Shown here: positions 51,478 through 61,308 of the stretch, in pieces | How the letters are laid out: every line of letters begins with the position of its first letter | How positions within the stretch are numbered: position 1 is the stretch's first letter | Origin: Pseudomonas mucidolens | GTDB lineage: Bacteria > Pseudomonadota > Gammaproteobacteria > Pseudomonadales > Pseudomonadaceae | Assembly (NCBI RefSeq): GCF_900106045.1 | Contig: NZ_LT629802.1 | Coordinates: forward strand, 1 to 64,000 | Length of the DNA: 64,000 bases | Direction: 5' to 3' | Notes under the pieces: generated by a model | Told to the model about the DNA's origin: nothing | What the model saw: the letters and a program-made list of their open reading frames with translations, nothing else | The model's database searches: none | Translations under genes and position numbers: made by a program

Positions 51478-52896
51478 ATGACGTTATCCGTGCAGCAACG
51501 AGGACGCGTGTTTCTGACGGTGGCATTGGCTTTGTTGATGCTGTGCATCACGCCCTCTTTCAGCGGCCACGACTGGCAACGCAGTGTGCAGATCGGTGTC
51601 GGGTTGTGCTCGCTGCTTTATGGGCTGTCGGGGGGCACCGCCCGCTGCGGGCAACGACTGGTAGATACGCCCACCGCCAGCGCACTGGTGATCATTCTCG
51701 GGTTGGGCCTGGGGTCTTCGTGGTTGGCGCACCAGCCGCTCTGGGCGTTGACCGAATGGGCGCTGCTGATCACCTGTGGGGCCATTGCCGCAGCCTTCGC
51801 GATGGTGCGGCGCAATGGCGACGAAACCCTCGACCGTAGGCTGATGCTGTTCGTGCTGCTGTTGTGTTTGATCAAAAGTCTTCAGTACGGTCACGCTGTT
51901 GTTCTGACGTTTACCAGCGGGGCCTCGACACTGGATATGGGTCGGCTGCTTTCGGGCTTTTCGAATAAGCGCTTTTATGGCCAGTTCCAGACCTTTACCT
52001 TGCCCTTGCTCGCACTGCCGTTGCTGCTCCCCACGACCTCACGGGTTGTGCGCGGGTTGGTATTTGCGCTGTTGTGTACCTGGTGGTTGATCGCGATCAG
52101 CGGTGGCACCCGTGGTACCTGGCTCGGCATGGGCGCCGCCGCGATGGTCCTGGTTTTTTTGGGCGTCTGGGGCCGTCGTTGGGTCGCCTGGCAATTGGCG
52201 GCGCTGGGCGGCGGCCTGCTGTTTTACTGGCTGTTATTCAGTGTGCTGGCGCAGCAATTAGGGGTACAGGCTTTCAACGTTGCGCAAGAACGCCTGACGG
52301 CCAGCCTTTCGGGTCGCGAAGTTATCTGGTGGCAAGCCTGGGAGATGATTCGCGAACGTCCGTTATTGGGGTTCGGGCCGATGCATTTCGCCGATATCGC
52401 CAACCCTGTCGCCACCCATCCGCATCAGGCGATTTTGCAATGGGCCAGTGAGTGGGGCGTACCCTCGACCTTGTGTGTGATGGTCCTCGCATTGCGCGGG
52501 CTATGGGCGACGCTGCGGGTGCAGCAGCAGCGTGCACAGACGCAGGTCTCGACGGACCGAATGCGTCTGTGTTTGTTTGCCGCGTTGATCGGCGCACTGA
52601 GCCAGTCGATGGTCGATGGCGTGATCGTAATGCCTAACTCGCAATTATGGCTGGCGCTGGTCGTTGGCTGGCTGCTGGCGTTGCACCCGCAACGAACCCC
52701 GGCCAGCGGGGCGATGCCGCTGTTGCATCGGGCATGGCGAGTGCTGACGGTCCTGGCAGTGGCCGGGCTGATATATGTGGGGTGCCGGGACCTGCCTCAC
52801 ACCACTGAACGCAACCAACATTATATCGACCGCGTCAAAACGCATCTGCAGCCACGCTTCTGGGCCCAAGGCGTTATCGCCCGCGAAGCGCGTTGA
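51478..52896 (+). CDS. TfpO/Wzy-type O-antigen ligase family membrane protein
   Basis: 472 residues with about 12 membrane helices. The Wzy_C/O-antigen ligase domain is marked by SGGTRGTWLGMGAAAMVLVF, SGREVIWWQAWEMI, LGFGPMHF and THPHQAILQWASEWGV in the large periplasmic loop. In P. aeruginosa group I strains the gene between pilA and tRNA-Thr is tfpO (pilO), which moves an O-antigen unit to the pilin. Same position here, 70 nt after pilA, so pilin glycosylation is likely; O-antigen ligation or polymerisation is the alternative. Confidence 0.78.
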   Translation: MTLSVQQRGRVFLTVALALLMLCITPSFSGHDWQRSVQIGVGLCSLLYGLSGGTARCGQRLVDTPTASALVIILGLGLGSSWLAHQPLWALTEWALLITCGAIAAAFAMVRRNGDETLDRRLMLFVLLLCLIKSLQYGHAVVLTFTSGASTLDMGRLLSGFSNKRFYGQFQTFTLPLLALPLLLPTTSRVVRGLVFALLCTWWLIAISGGTRGTWLGMGAAAMVLVFLGVWGRRWVAWQLAALGGGLLFYWLLFSVLAQQLGVQAFNVAQERLTASLSGREVIWWQAWEMIRERPLLGFGPMHFADIANPVATHPHQAILQWASEWGVPSTLCVMVLALRGLWATLRVQQQRAQTQVSTDRMRLCLFAALIGALSQSMVDGVIVMPNSQLWLALVVGWLLALHPQRTPASGAMPLLHRAWRVLTVLAVAGLIYVGCRDLPHTTERNQHYIDRVKTHLQPRFWAQGVIAREAR

Positions 52897-52935
52897 GTTG
52901 CCGGACGTCCAAGGCAATGCTAGCTTTAGCCCACC

Positions 52936-53008
52936 GCCCGTGTAGCTCAGTTGGTAGAGCAGCGCACTCGTAACGCGAAGGTCGCAGGTTCGATTCCTGT
53001 CTCGGGCA
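52936..53008 (+). tRNA. tRNA-Thr (CGT), CCA not encoded
   Basis: 73 nt: acceptor GCCCGTG paired with CTCGGGC (one U-U mismatch), anticodon loop CTCGTAA, T-loop GTTCGATTC. The next bases are TAA, so CCA must be added after transcription, unlike the other four tRNAs here. Confidence 0.95.
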
Positions 53009-53143
53009 TAAGGCAACACAGTTTTCAAATGATCCCAGAATGGTTCTGAAGGCCAGACGAACCGGTATTCATGCCCGTTCTTTTGTATCTGCGCAACCTT
53101 GATGACCCAGATGCATCCCCATTCCTTGATCTAAGAGAACGAC

Positions 53144-53449
53144 ATGACCACGACAGACATGACCCAGGAAGCTCGGCACCAGACGGCCCTCGATAAATAC
53201 CTCGAGGAATTGCCGCAACTTAAGGAAGAAATCAAGGATCTGAGCGCCGATGAGCAGCGCGACCAGATCCAGTGGGCATTCGAGGACGAGGCCGAGAGCC
53301 AGGGCTTGCAGCCTTGGGAACTGACCCTCAAGTACACCTCCACGCCGGAAGAATTCGAAGCTGCGCGCCTGGTCTTGCACAAAGAGGCTGCAGACGTACT
53401 GGGTGTCGAGTGGGACGAGTACTGCGAGATGAACAATCTGGTGGTCTGA
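53144..53449 (+). CDS. Small acidic conserved protein (DUF6388-like)
   Basis: 101 residues, helical and very acidic, e.g. DKYLEELPQLKEEIKDLSAD and DQIQWAFEDEAESQGLQPWE. The text resembles the DUF6388 family of pseudomonads; I am only moderately sure of the family name. No signal peptide or metal motif. ATG start with AAGAGAACGAC upstream. It sits just after the tRNA-Thr gene, a common place for acquired DNA, but base composition is like its neighbours. Confidence 0.65.
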   Translation: MTTTDMTQEARHQTALDKYLEELPQLKEEIKDLSADEQRDQIQWAFEDEAESQGLQPWELTLKYTSTPEEFEAARLVLHKEAADVLGVEWDEYCEMNNLVV

Positions 53450-53456
53450 GCGCTGA

Positions 53457-53516
53457 TACAAGCTGCGAGCTACAAGCTGCAAGTGTCGCCCGACCCTCTT
53501 GCAGCTTGCAGCTCAC
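53457..53516. repeat. AGCTGCAAG-type inverted repeat
   Basis: CAAGCTGCGAGCTACAAGCT followed by GCAAG, a short gap, then CTTGCAGCTTGCAGCT. It is unrelated to the GTAGGAG REPs and lies between convergent genes, where the paired RNA could act as a terminator. Confidence 0.7.
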
Positions 53517-53521
53517 TGTCT

Positions 53522-54370
53522 TCAAATACTGAGTCGCATCGACAAATCCACGGCCTTCACATCCTTGGTCATCGCGCCGATCGAGATGTAGTCCACGCCG
53601 GTTTCGGCAATCGGCAGCAGCGTCGTTTCGTTGATCCCGCCGCTGGCTTCCAGCTTGGCCGTGCCACCGTTCAACCGTACGGCCTCGCGCATGTCGTCCA
53701 GGCTCAACTCATCCAGCATGATGATATCGGCACCCGCCGCCAGCGCTTCGCGTAACTCTTGCAAGCTTTCCACTTCGACTTCCACCGGTTTGCCCGGGGC
53801 AATCTTGTGGGCGGCGCTGATGGCCTGGGCAATGCCCCCGCAGGCGGCAATATGGTTTTCCTTGATCAGGAAGGCGTCGTACAAGCCGATGCGGTGATTG
53901 TGGCAACCGCCACAAGTGACCGCGTACTTTTGCGCCAGGCGCAGGCCCGGCAAGGTCTTGCGGGTGTCCAGCAACTTGACCTGGGTGGTGGCGACAAAGT
54001 CCGCCAGATACTGCGCACGGGTGGCCACACCTGACAGCAGCTGCAGGAAATTTAAGGCGCTACGTTCACCGGTAAGCAGTGAGCGAGCGGGCCCTTCGAG
54101 GTGAAACAACACCTGATTGGGGCTGACGCGCTCGCCATCGCGCACTTGCCAATGCACGGCGACACGCGGATCCAACTGACGGAATACGGTATCGACCCAG
54201 GCGGTGCCACTGATGACGGCGGCCTCGCGGGTGATGACCGTGGCTTTGGCCAGCCGTTCGGCCGGAATCAACTGCGCGGTGATGTCGCCGCTGCCGATGT
54301 CCTCCAGCAATGCGCGGCGCACGTTGGCTTCAATTTCGGCGGTCAGGTCGGCGAGGCATAGATTCGGCAT
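53522..54370 (-). CDS. nadC: Nicotinate-nucleotide pyrophosphorylase (quinolinate phosphoribosyltransferase)
   Basis: 282 residues. Conserved [54 protein letters not shown] and [12 protein letters not shown]. It converts quinolinate and PRPP to nicotinate mononucleotide in NAD synthesis. The start MPNLCLADL has GGAG 7 nt upstream. The gap of 278 nt to the divergent DUF1631 gene holds promoters for both; nothing else was recognised there. Confidence 0.97.
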   Translation of the reverse strand: MPNLCLADLTAEIEANVRRALLEDIGSGDITAQLIPAERLAKATVITREAAVISGTAWVDTVFRQLDPRVAVHWQVRDGERVSPNQVLFHLEGPARSLLTGERSALNFLQLLSGVATRAQYLADFVATTQVKLLDTRKTLPGLRLAQKYAVTCGGCHNHRIGLYDAFLIKENHIAACGGIAQAISAAHKIAPGKPVEVEVESLQELREALAAGADIIMLDELSLDDMREAVRLNGGTAKLEASGGINETTLLPIAETGVDYISIGAMTKDVKAVDLSMRLSI

Positions 54371-54648
54371 AACAGGCTCCACAAACAAAGTGGCCCGATT
54401 ATAGGGGCATGGCGACGGCTAACCCAAGGCGCGAAACGCGGGCAAATGGCCGGGTCGGCCTTATTGCGCGGCAAGTGCAGAGTTTGCTGGCGCGACCTGG
54501 TCTATTTGCAAGATAATCGGCGCCTTGGGATTGGCGTCATAGCTTTGACGTTCTGGTTATATCCAGTGAGTTTTGAAATGCGCTGGTTTTTGTTGGCGTT
54601 TGTAGCGATTTTTCGCAAGACCGAACCCCGCCGTTTCAGGAGGCCAGG

Positions 54649-56832
54649 ATGCACAATGACGGAAAGGTGGTGCCGATCGACAAGCTTGTCGCACAGACAA
54701 TGCCGTCGCCGCTCGCCCGCCTGCCGGTAATATTGCTTCAGGTTCGTGACAAGGCGGCGCAGCAGCTTGATCGGGGCTTGCAGGAGCTGTTCGATAACGC
54801 CGACGACACCCTGTTCGAAATGGCCGACAAGGCCAGGAATAACGTCGATCACAACATTTTCTTTGAAGCCATGCGCGACCTGCGCCTCAAGCGCAAGAAT
54901 TTCGAGCGTGGCTTCATGCAGCAGTACTTCGAAGCGTTCGCCAATCTGGGACACGCGGGGCAGGATGAGCTGCAATTGCTGCCAACGGTCTCCTACGAGG
55001 CACAGCCTGACGCGTCCGCCGACGACCTGGAAAAAGCCGTGGCGCTGGAGGCCATGCTGGGCAGGGTCATGCACCGTGACGGCCTCGCCCTTGGGCAGTT
55101 GACGGCCCGGTTGGGCGCGCTGCTGGGCAAGCGACTGGAAGACCGCGAAAATCCCCTCGGACCGGCAATGCTCTGTGATTACTTCCTGCGCGCGGGGCGC
55201 AGCCTGGGCGTCGAGATCCGGGTCAAACTGATCATTCTCAAGCTGTTTGAAAAGTACGTGCTCAGCGATGCGGATCATCTGTACGGCGAAGCCAATCAAC
55301 TGTTGATCGCCACCGGTGTATTGCCCGAACTCAAGGCTGTCCCATCGCGGCGTCCCGGTGAACGCTCCAGCCGAGTCAGCCCGGCCATCGAGGTCGCGCC
55401 CAGGGGGGAGCACTCGGTGGATGACGCCGAGCAGCAGGTATTCGCCGCCCTGCAAGAGTTGCTGCTGGCGGTACGGGGTAGTGTGGCCCCGACCCTGGAG
55501 GCGAGTGCCCAGGCTCAGCCGATCTCGACCCGTGACCTGCTGCGTCTGCTGTCTCATTTACAGCAATACGTGCCGGAGCCTGCCGTCGAGGACGATTTTG
55601 ACCTGCGCGGCCAGTTGGAGCAGTTGCTCACCCGCGTCAGCGTCAAGAGCGGTAAATCGCGGGTGGTGGAGGAGGCGGATGAGGATGTGATCAACCTGAT
55701 CGCGATGCTGTTCGAATTCATCCTCGACGATGCTACGTTACCCGATTCCCTCAAGGCGTTGATTGCCCGCCTGCAGATTCCGATGCTGAAAGTGGCCGTG
55801 CTGGACAAGAGTTTCTTCAGTCGTGGCAGCCACCCGGCGCGGCGCTTGCTGAATGAAATCGGCGCGGCCGCCCTGGGTTGGGCCAAGCGTGACGACTATC
55901 AGCGCGACAGCCTGTATCTGCGCATCGAGCAAGTGGTCCAATGCCTGTTGAATGAATTTGGCGACGACCCGGCGATTTTCTCTCGACTGCTGCAAGAATT
56001 CACCGCGTTTACCCAAGACGAAAAACGCCGCAGTGAACTGCTCGAACAGCGCACCCGTGACGCTGAAGAAGGCCGCGCCCGTACCGATCAGGCGCGCCGG
56101 CGTGTCGCCGAAGCGCTGAGCCAGCGGCTGTTGGGCAAGGTGTTGCCGCAGGTGATGGTGCAGTTTCTGCAACATGCCTGGAGCCAGGTGTTGCTGGTGG
56201 CCTGTCTCAAGCACGGTGAACATTCGCCGGCATGGCAGGCGGCGCTGCAAGCCATGGACGAGTTGATCTGGAGTGTCAGCTTGAGCGAGGACACGCAGGC
56301 CGGACGCCACCTGCTGGAGCAATTGCCGGCGCTGCTCAAGTCCTTGCGCGATGGCTTGAACGAGGCGGCCGTCGACCCGTTCATGTCCCGTGAGTTTTTC
56401 ATCCAGTTGCAAGCGCTGCATATTCAAGCATTCCAGGGCGGTGCGGCGGCGCCCTCGTCGCGTTCGGGTGAAGCGCTGGTGGAGGTGCGCGAGGACATGG
56501 TGTTCAGCCCCGCGCCGCCTGCCGAGACGCTGAACTTAGCGGACGATGACCCCGACCTGCGCAAGGCCCGGCAATTGCACATCGGCAGTTGGGTCGAATT
56601 TCAGGAAGACGAAGAAAACACCCTGCGTTGCAAGCTGACGGCGATTATCGAACCGACGGGCAGGTATATTTTTGTAAACCGGACGGGCCTCAAGGTGCTG
56701 GAGAAAACCTGCCTGCAGTTGGCCCTGGAGTTCAAGCGGGGCGGGGTGCGAACCTTGGATGATGCACTGCTGTTTGATCGGGCGTTGGCGTCGGTGATCG
56801 GCAATCTGCGACAGCTCAATAGCGTCAAATGA
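54649..56832 (+). CDS. DUF1631 family protein
   Basis: 727 residues, largely helical, no membrane segment. The N-terminus LQELFDNADDTLFEMADKAR and FEAMRDLRLKRKNFERGFMQ fit DUF1631. The last 90 residues (LHIGSWVEFQEDEENTLRCK; GRYIFVNRTGLKVLEKTCLQ) look like a small beta-barrel of PilZ-like shape, as in this family. The function is unknown; cytoplasmic. AGGAGGCCAGG precedes the ATG. It lies between divergent nadC and ampDE as in P. aeruginosa. Confidence 0.88.
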   Translation: MHNDGKVVPIDKLVAQTMPSPLARLPVILLQVRDKAAQQLDRGLQELFDNADDTLFEMADKARNNVDHNIFFEAMRDLRLKRKNFERGFMQQYFEAFANLGHAGQDELQLLPTVSYEAQPDASADDLEKAVALEAMLGRVMHRDGLALGQLTARLGALLGKRLEDRENPLGPAMLCDYFLRAGRSLGVEIRVKLIILKLFEKYVLSDADHLYGEANQLLIATGVLPELKAVPSRRPGERSSRVSPAIEVAPRGEHSVDDAEQQVFAALQELLLAVRGSVAPTLEASAQAQPISTRDLLRLLSHLQQYVPEPAVEDDFDLRGQLEQLLTRVSVKSGKSRVVEEADEDVINLIAMLFEFILDDATLPDSLKALIARLQIPMLKVAVLDKSFFSRGSHPARRLLNEIGAAALGWAKRDDYQRDSLYLRIEQVVQCLLNEFGDDPAIFSRLLQEFTAFTQDEKRRSELLEQRTRDAEEGRARTDQARRRVAEALSQRLLGKVLPQVMVQFLQHAWSQVLLVACLKHGEHSPAWQAALQAMDELIWSVSLSEDTQAGRHLLEQLPALLKSLRDGLNEAAVDPFMSREFFIQLQALHIQAFQGGAAAPSSRSGEALVEVREDMVFSPAPPAETLNLADDDPDLRKARQLHIGSWVEFQEDEENTLRCKLTAIIEPTGRYIFVNRTGLKVLEKTCLQLALEFKRGGVRTLDDALLFDRALASVIGNLRQLNSVK

Positions 56833-56893
56833 TCGCAACCACGGTGCTGATCGCGGCATACTGAGTGCTCCCCGTCTCGTTCAAGGAACCTGT

Positions 56894-57457
56894 ATGCAGT
56901 TGGACCCCGCCAGTGGTTGGTGCCAGGGCATCCGTCATTGCCCATCGCCCAACTTCAACGAACGCCCGAACGGCGAGATTTCCTTGTTAGTGGTACACAA
57001 CATCAGCTTGCCTCCGGCGCAGTTCGGCACTGGCAAAGTGCAGGAGTTTTTCCAGAATCGCCTGGATGTCACGGAACATCCCTACTTTGAAAGTATTGCT
57101 GGCCTACGGGTCTCGGCGCATTTTCTGATTGAGCGCGATGGCGTGGTCACCCAGTTTGTGTCCTGCCTGGCGCGAGCCTGGCATGCGGGGGTGTCGAGCT
57201 TCGAAGGGCGTGAAACGTGTAATGACTTTTCCTTGGGGGTCGAGCTTGAAGGCACGGACGACCAGCCGTTTACCGACGCCCAGTACCAATCGTTGATCGA
57301 ACTGAGTCGTCAGTTGCTGACGACCTACCCGAATATCACGCGCCAGCGCATTTGTGGCCATAGCGACATCGCCCCAGGACGCAAGACCGATCCTGGAACG
57401 GCTTTTGATTGGGCGCGTTTTCGCGGCGCCTTGCAGGATGGAGGGAGCGCACAATGA
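56894..57457 (+). CDS. ampD: 1,6-anhydro-N-acetylmuramyl-L-alanine amidase AmpD
   Basis: 187 residues (E. coli AmpD 183). Zinc ligands in LVVHNISLP and CGHSDIAPGRKTDPG, plus HFLIERDGVVTQFVSCLARA. It is a cytoplasmic amidase of peptidoglycan recycling that removes the AmpR-activating muropeptides, so its loss derepresses ampC. No signal peptide, which separates it from AmpDh2/AmpDh3. It overlaps ampE by ATGA. Confidence 0.97.
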   Translation: MQLDPASGWCQGIRHCPSPNFNERPNGEISLLVVHNISLPPAQFGTGKVQEFFQNRLDVTEHPYFESIAGLRVSAHFLIERDGVVTQFVSCLARAWHAGVSSFEGRETCNDFSLGVELEGTDDQPFTDAQYQSLIELSRQLLTTYPNITRQRICGHSDIAPGRKTDPGTAFDWARFRGALQDGGSAQ

Positions 57458-58290
57458 GTTTTCTGGTGTTGGTGCTGGCGGTGTGGATCGAGAAATTCTC
57501 GGCCTTGCGCCAGCGGGTACAACGCGACGCTGGCTGGTTGCACGAACTGGCCAGGCTTGAATCCAGCCAGCGCCTGGGCATGCAACCGTGGCTGATTCTG
57601 GTGCTGCTGGTGTTGTTGCCCGTGATGCTGTTGGGCCTGTTGTTGCTGGTGCTGGAACCGGTGGCCTACGGATTGCTGGCGCTGCCGGTACACCTGTTGG
57701 TGGTGATCTACAGCCTGGGGCGCGGCGACCTGCTCGCCGGGCTGGGGCCGTTTCGCGATGCTTGGCGCCGTGGAGATTTGCAGGCGGCGGAGCATGTGGC
57801 CGAACGCGACCTGGGGATCGACGCCGACAGTGGCGAACAACTGCTGGAAAGGGTTCAGGGACACTTGCTGTGGCAGGCCTATCAGAGCTTCTTCGCGGTG
57901 ATTTTCTGGTATTTCCTGTTAGGCCCCGTGGCGGCTCTGGCTTATCGTTTGCTGGCGCTGGCCAGTGAGTATGCGCAAAACCCGCTGGTGGCGGAGCGTG
58001 CCGAGCAGTTGCGTCACGCTTTTGACTGGTTGCCGGTACGGCTGTTGACCGCAAGTTTCGCCCTGGTGGGCAATTTCGTCGCGGTCAGCCGCGTCATGTT
58101 GCATGAGCTGCTGAGCTGGGACATCAGCGCGGCACAGTTGGTGGAAAAAGTCGGGCTGGCTGCCGGCGAAATTCCTCCACCGGCGGTTGGCGTCGACGGC
58201 ATCAACAGCCTTGATCGTCTTTGGGAGCTGCTACTGCGTGCCGCGGTGCTGTGGTACGCCGGATTTGCCATCTGGACGGTCTTGCCCTGA
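57454..58290 (+). CDS. ampE: Regulatory signalling modulator protein AmpE
   Basis: 278 residues, four membrane helices. N-terminus MSFLVLVLAVWIEKFSALRQ; FFAVIFWYFLLGPVAALAYR is the conserved membrane segment. AmpE accompanies ampD in enterobacteria and pseudomonads; its biochemical role is not settled. It starts inside the ampD stop. A terminator follows. Confidence 0.95.
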   Translation: MSFLVLVLAVWIEKFSALRQRVQRDAGWLHELARLESSQRLGMQPWLILVLLVLLPVMLLGLLLLVLEPVAYGLLALPVHLLVVIYSLGRGDLLAGLGPFRDAWRRGDLQAAEHVAERDLGIDADSGEQLLERVQGHLLWQAYQSFFAVIFWYFLLGPVAALAYRLLALASEYAQNPLVAERAEQLRHAFDWLPVRLLTASFALVGNFVAVSRVMLHELLSWDISAAQLVEKVGLAAGEIPPPAVGVDGINSLDRLWELLLRAAVLWYAGFAIWTVLP

Positions 58291-58302
58291 CCTCGTTTAA
58301 CA

Positions 58303-58340
58303 GTCATTCCCTGGTATTTCCTGGGGAATGACCGGTTTTT
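58303..58340 (+). terminator. Terminator of ampDE
   Basis: GTCATTCCC, 12-nt loop, GGGAATGAC, then CGGTTTTT, 12 nt past the ampE stop. Confidence 0.85.
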
Positions 58341-58354
58341 CCTGCGCGTTAACC

Positions 58355-58381
58355 TTAAGTTACAAAACTCCCCGCCGATTT
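58355..58381 (+). promoter_or_regulatory. FliA (sigma-28) type promoter of the chemoreceptor gene
   Basis: TTAAGTTA, 11-nt spacer, GCCGATTT; consensus TAAAGTTT-N11-GCCGATAA. Six of eight bases match in each half and spacing is exact. It lies 85 nt before the start codon. Confidence 0.75.
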
Positions 58382-58465
58382 AAGTTATACAGACAGCGTG
58401 CCAAATAGTGGCAATCTGCCGCTGCCCTGCGCCTCAATAAAAATAAAACAAAAGGGAGTCCACTT

Positions 58466-60496
58466 GTGAAGAGCTTGCTCTATCCCGCCATCGCATTGAT
58501 GAATCGCCTGAGCTTCGGCATGAAGTTCAGTCTGATCAGCGTGTTGTTTTTCCTGCCGATGTTGGTGACCAATTACTATCTGGTGCGCGATTCCTGGCGT
58601 GAATTCCAAGGCACGCAGACCGAATTGCAGAGCCTGGACCTGTTGGGCAGCAGTCTGGTCCTGCGCCGCGACCTGGAAACCCTCAACAATCAGGTGCAGA
58701 TCAACGCGACCCTTGGGCAATCGGGCAAGGCCGGCGATATAGAAAGCAAAATCAGCGCGCTGGAGCAAAACGTGCTGGGACGCCTGCAGGGTTTGCAGGC
58801 CATGACCACCGATCCAGAGCAAGTCGCGGTGTTTAATGGCAAGCGTGACGAAATGATCGCCGCCTTCCAGGCCCAGCAAGCGGAATCTTCGCTGCTGAGT
58901 AAAAGCGCGCTGATCGGCAAGCTGCTCAACAAGGCTCAGATGTTCAGCCAGATCATCGCCAGCCAGTCGGGCCTGAGCCGCGACTCGCAAAGTGACGTGC
59001 GGCAACTGAGCGAACTGATCACCAGCGTCACCCCGCAAGTCACGCAAACCCTGGGCGAAGGCCGGGCGATGGGCGCGTCCTCCCTGGGCCAGGGTTTTCT
59101 CAACTCATCGGCCAGCACGCGCTTTGACGAGTTGTTACAACAACTGGAAAAGCTCCACGCCGAATACGGTTTGAAGTTGCAGGACGCCCTGGGCGCCAGC
59201 AAGAGCGCGCATGCCAAGCTGGATGCCTTGGCCCAGGCCAGCCAGGCCAGCCTCAAGCAAGGTAGCGAGCTGTTTGAAGAACAGGTGGTGATGGCTGAAA
59301 CCCTGGATGCGCCGTGGCAGGGTTTTTACGACAACGTCAGTGGGCTGATGGCCAAGACCTATCAATTAGACGATGCGACGCTGGCCTTTCTCGAGCAGCA
59401 ACTGCAACAACGCCTGGCGCAGAACCGCACGCACATGGTGTTGCTGGTGACCGCCCTGGCGGCGGTTTTCTTGTTGATCGTCTATTTGTACGGTGGGTTT
59501 TATGCCTCCACCCTCACCACCCTGCGACGTTTGGGGGCAATGATGGATAAAGTCGCGGCGGGCGACATGACGGTCAGCTTCAGGGCTGACAGCCGTGACG
59601 AGCTGGGGGATCTGGGGCAAGTCTTCAACGGTACCGTGGCGAAGATCCATGACTTGATCGAGCGAGTAGGGCAGACCATCCAGGAAGTCGAGCACCAGGC
59701 CGGGCAGGTGGAGTCGGTTTCCGCGCGCAGCAACCAGGCGGTGTCCAGTCAGCGCAGCCAGATTGAACAAGTGGCCACGGCCATGAACCAGATGTCGGCG
59801 ACTGCCCACGAAGTGGCGCGCAGCGCGGCGGCGGCTGTCAGCAGCGCCCACAGCGTGAATGATGAAACCCTCAACGGTCGCGGTCTGGTGCAATCCCAGC
59901 AAGGCAGCATTGCGCGACTGGCGTCCGAGATCGATCAATCGGTGCTGGTCATCAACCAGTTGGCAATCGATAGCCAATCCATCAGCACGGTGCTGGAGGT
60001 GATCAAAAGCATTGCCGAGCAAACCAACCTGCTGGCGCTCAACGCCGCCATCGAGGCGGCGCGGGCGGGTGAGCAGGGCCGTGGTTTTGCCGTGGTCGCG
60101 GATGAAGTGCGGACCCTGGCACGACGTACCCAGCAATCCACCGAAGAAATCGAGCAAATGATCATCAAGTTGCACAGTGGTGTGGGGGCGGCGGTAAAGG
60201 CTATGGACAGCAGCCATCAAATGGCGAATGGCACTGTCGGGCAGTCGGAAAAAGTCCAGTCGGCCCTGGAAAACATCCTCGGTGCGGTGGGCATGATCGT
60301 CGATCAGAACCAGCAGATCGCCGCCGCCGTGGAGCAGCAGACGGCGGTGGCTCAGGACATCGACCAGAACATCGTCGAAATCAATCGCGCCGGGGAGCAC
60401 GCGGCCCAGGGAGCCCATCAGACCGAAGAGGCCAGCCGGCAATTGTCATTGCAAGTGATCGAGCTGAAGCAGTTGATCGGAGCGTTTCGGGTCTGA
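58466..60496 (+). CDS. Methyl-accepting chemotaxis protein
   Basis: 676 residues. First membrane helix about 20-40, a long periplasmic helical sensor region (about 41-320), second helix about 324-346, HAMP (about 347-400) and a cytoplasmic signalling domain whose hairpin tip, [20 protein letters not shown] and [20 protein letters not shown], is intact. The sensor is longer than a classical four-helix bundle and its ligand is unknown. GTG start with AAGGGAG 7 nt upstream. The FliA-type promoter fits a motility gene. Confidence 0.95.
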   Translation: MKSLLYPAIALMNRLSFGMKFSLISVLFFLPMLVTNYYLVRDSWREFQGTQTELQSLDLLGSSLVLRRDLETLNNQVQINATLGQSGKAGDIESKISALEQNVLGRLQGLQAMTTDPEQVAVFNGKRDEMIAAFQAQQAESSLLSKSALIGKLLNKAQMFSQIIASQSGLSRDSQSDVRQLSELITSVTPQVTQTLGEGRAMGASSLGQGFLNSSASTRFDELLQQLEKLHAEYGLKLQDALGASKSAHAKLDALAQASQASLKQGSELFEEQVVMAETLDAPWQGFYDNVSGLMAKTYQLDDATLAFLEQQLQQRLAQNRTHMVLLVTALAAVFLLIVYLYGGFYASTLTTLRRLGAMMDKVAAGDMTVSFRADSRDELGDLGQVFNGTVAKIHDLIERVGQTIQEVEHQAGQVESVSARSNQAVSSQRSQIEQVATAMNQMSATAHEVARSAAAAVSSAHSVNDETLNGRGLVQSQQGSIARLASEIDQSVLVINQLAIDSQSISTVLEVIKSIAEQTNLLALNAAIEAARAGEQGRGFAVVADEVRTLARRTQQSTEEIEQMIIKLHSGVGAAVKAMDSSHQMANGTVGQSEKVQSALENILGAVGMIVDQNQQIAAAVEQQTAVAQDIDQNIVEINRAGEHAAQGAHQTEEASRQLSLQVIELKQLIGAFRV

Positions 60497-60528
60497 GCCC
60501 GGGGCTTGGTTCCCGCCTTGCAGGCCCG

Positions 60529-61308
60529 TTACCAATTGAACACTTCGCAGGCATTGCGGGTGCTCGCTTCGGCCAACACTGAAGGGCTGATGGCCATCCG
60601 CTCGGCCAGGGCGTGGCAGATGTCCGGCAGGTGAGCGGGGCTGTTGCGCTGGCCGGGGTGCATGGCGGGCGCCATGTCCGGCGCGTCAGTTTCCAGCACC
60701 ACCGACTCCAGCGGCAGTTGGGCAATGACCTTGTGCATGCGCAAGGCCTGAGGCCAGGTCGCGGCGCCACCCAGGCCCAATTTGAAACCGAGCTTGATGT
60801 ATTCGCGGGCTTCTTCCTGGCTGCCTGCGAAGGCATGGACGATGCCGCCCCGTGGTAGGCGGATACGCTTGAGGGTGGCAATCGTCGCGGCATGGCTGCG
60901 CCGTACATGCAGCAAGGCCGGCAGTTGGAAGTCCACGGCCAGTTGCAGTTGGGCTTCGAATAGCGCTTGCTGGCGTTCGCGGTCCAGTTGTTCGAGGAAA
61001 TAGTCCAGGCCGATCTCGCCCACCGCGCACAGTTGTCGATGGCCTCTGAGACGGGTCAGCCAGTCACCTAGCTCGGTGATATCCGCGCGACTGTGCTCCT
61101 CCAGGTACACCGGGTGCAAGCCGAACGCCGCGTATAAGTCCGCGTCCTGTTGCACCAGGTCCCACAGCCGTTGCCAGTTGCGTTGATAGACCCCCAACAC
61201 CACCATTCGCCGCACGCCCAGTTGGCGACTGCGGCTGAGGACATCGTGTCGGTCAGCGTCGAAGTCCTCGAAGTCGAGGTGCGTGTGGCTGTCGACCAGG
61301 TCCACCAT
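60529..61308 (-). CDS. TatD family hydrolase
   Basis: 259 residues, TIM-barrel metal-dependent hydrolase. VDSHTHLDFEDF gives the first metal histidines; GEIGLDYF, LHVRRSHAATI, HAFAGS and ETDAPDMAPAMHP complete the site. TatD enzymes are DNA exonucleases or deoxyribonucleases used in repair. The ATG overlaps the fruR stop by one base, so the two are co-translated; there is no known link to fructose use. Confidence 0.93.
   Translation of the reverse strand: MVDLVDSHTHLDFEDFDADRHDVLSRSRQLGVRRMVVLGVYQRNWQRLWDLVQQDADLYAAFGLHPVYLEEHSRADITELGDWLTRLRGHRQLCAVGEIGLDYFLEQLDRERQQALFEAQLQLAVDFQLPALLHVRRSHAATIATLKRIRLPRGGIVHAFAGSQEEAREYIKLGFKLGLGGAATWPQALRMHKVIAQLPLESVVLETDAPDMAPAMHPGQRNSPAHLPDICHALAERMAISPSVLAEASTRNACEVFNW

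Noticed and set aside
53009..53143. Attachment site or integrated element after tRNA-Thr
   Set aside because: No integrase gene and no repeat of the tRNA 3' end was found in the following sequence.
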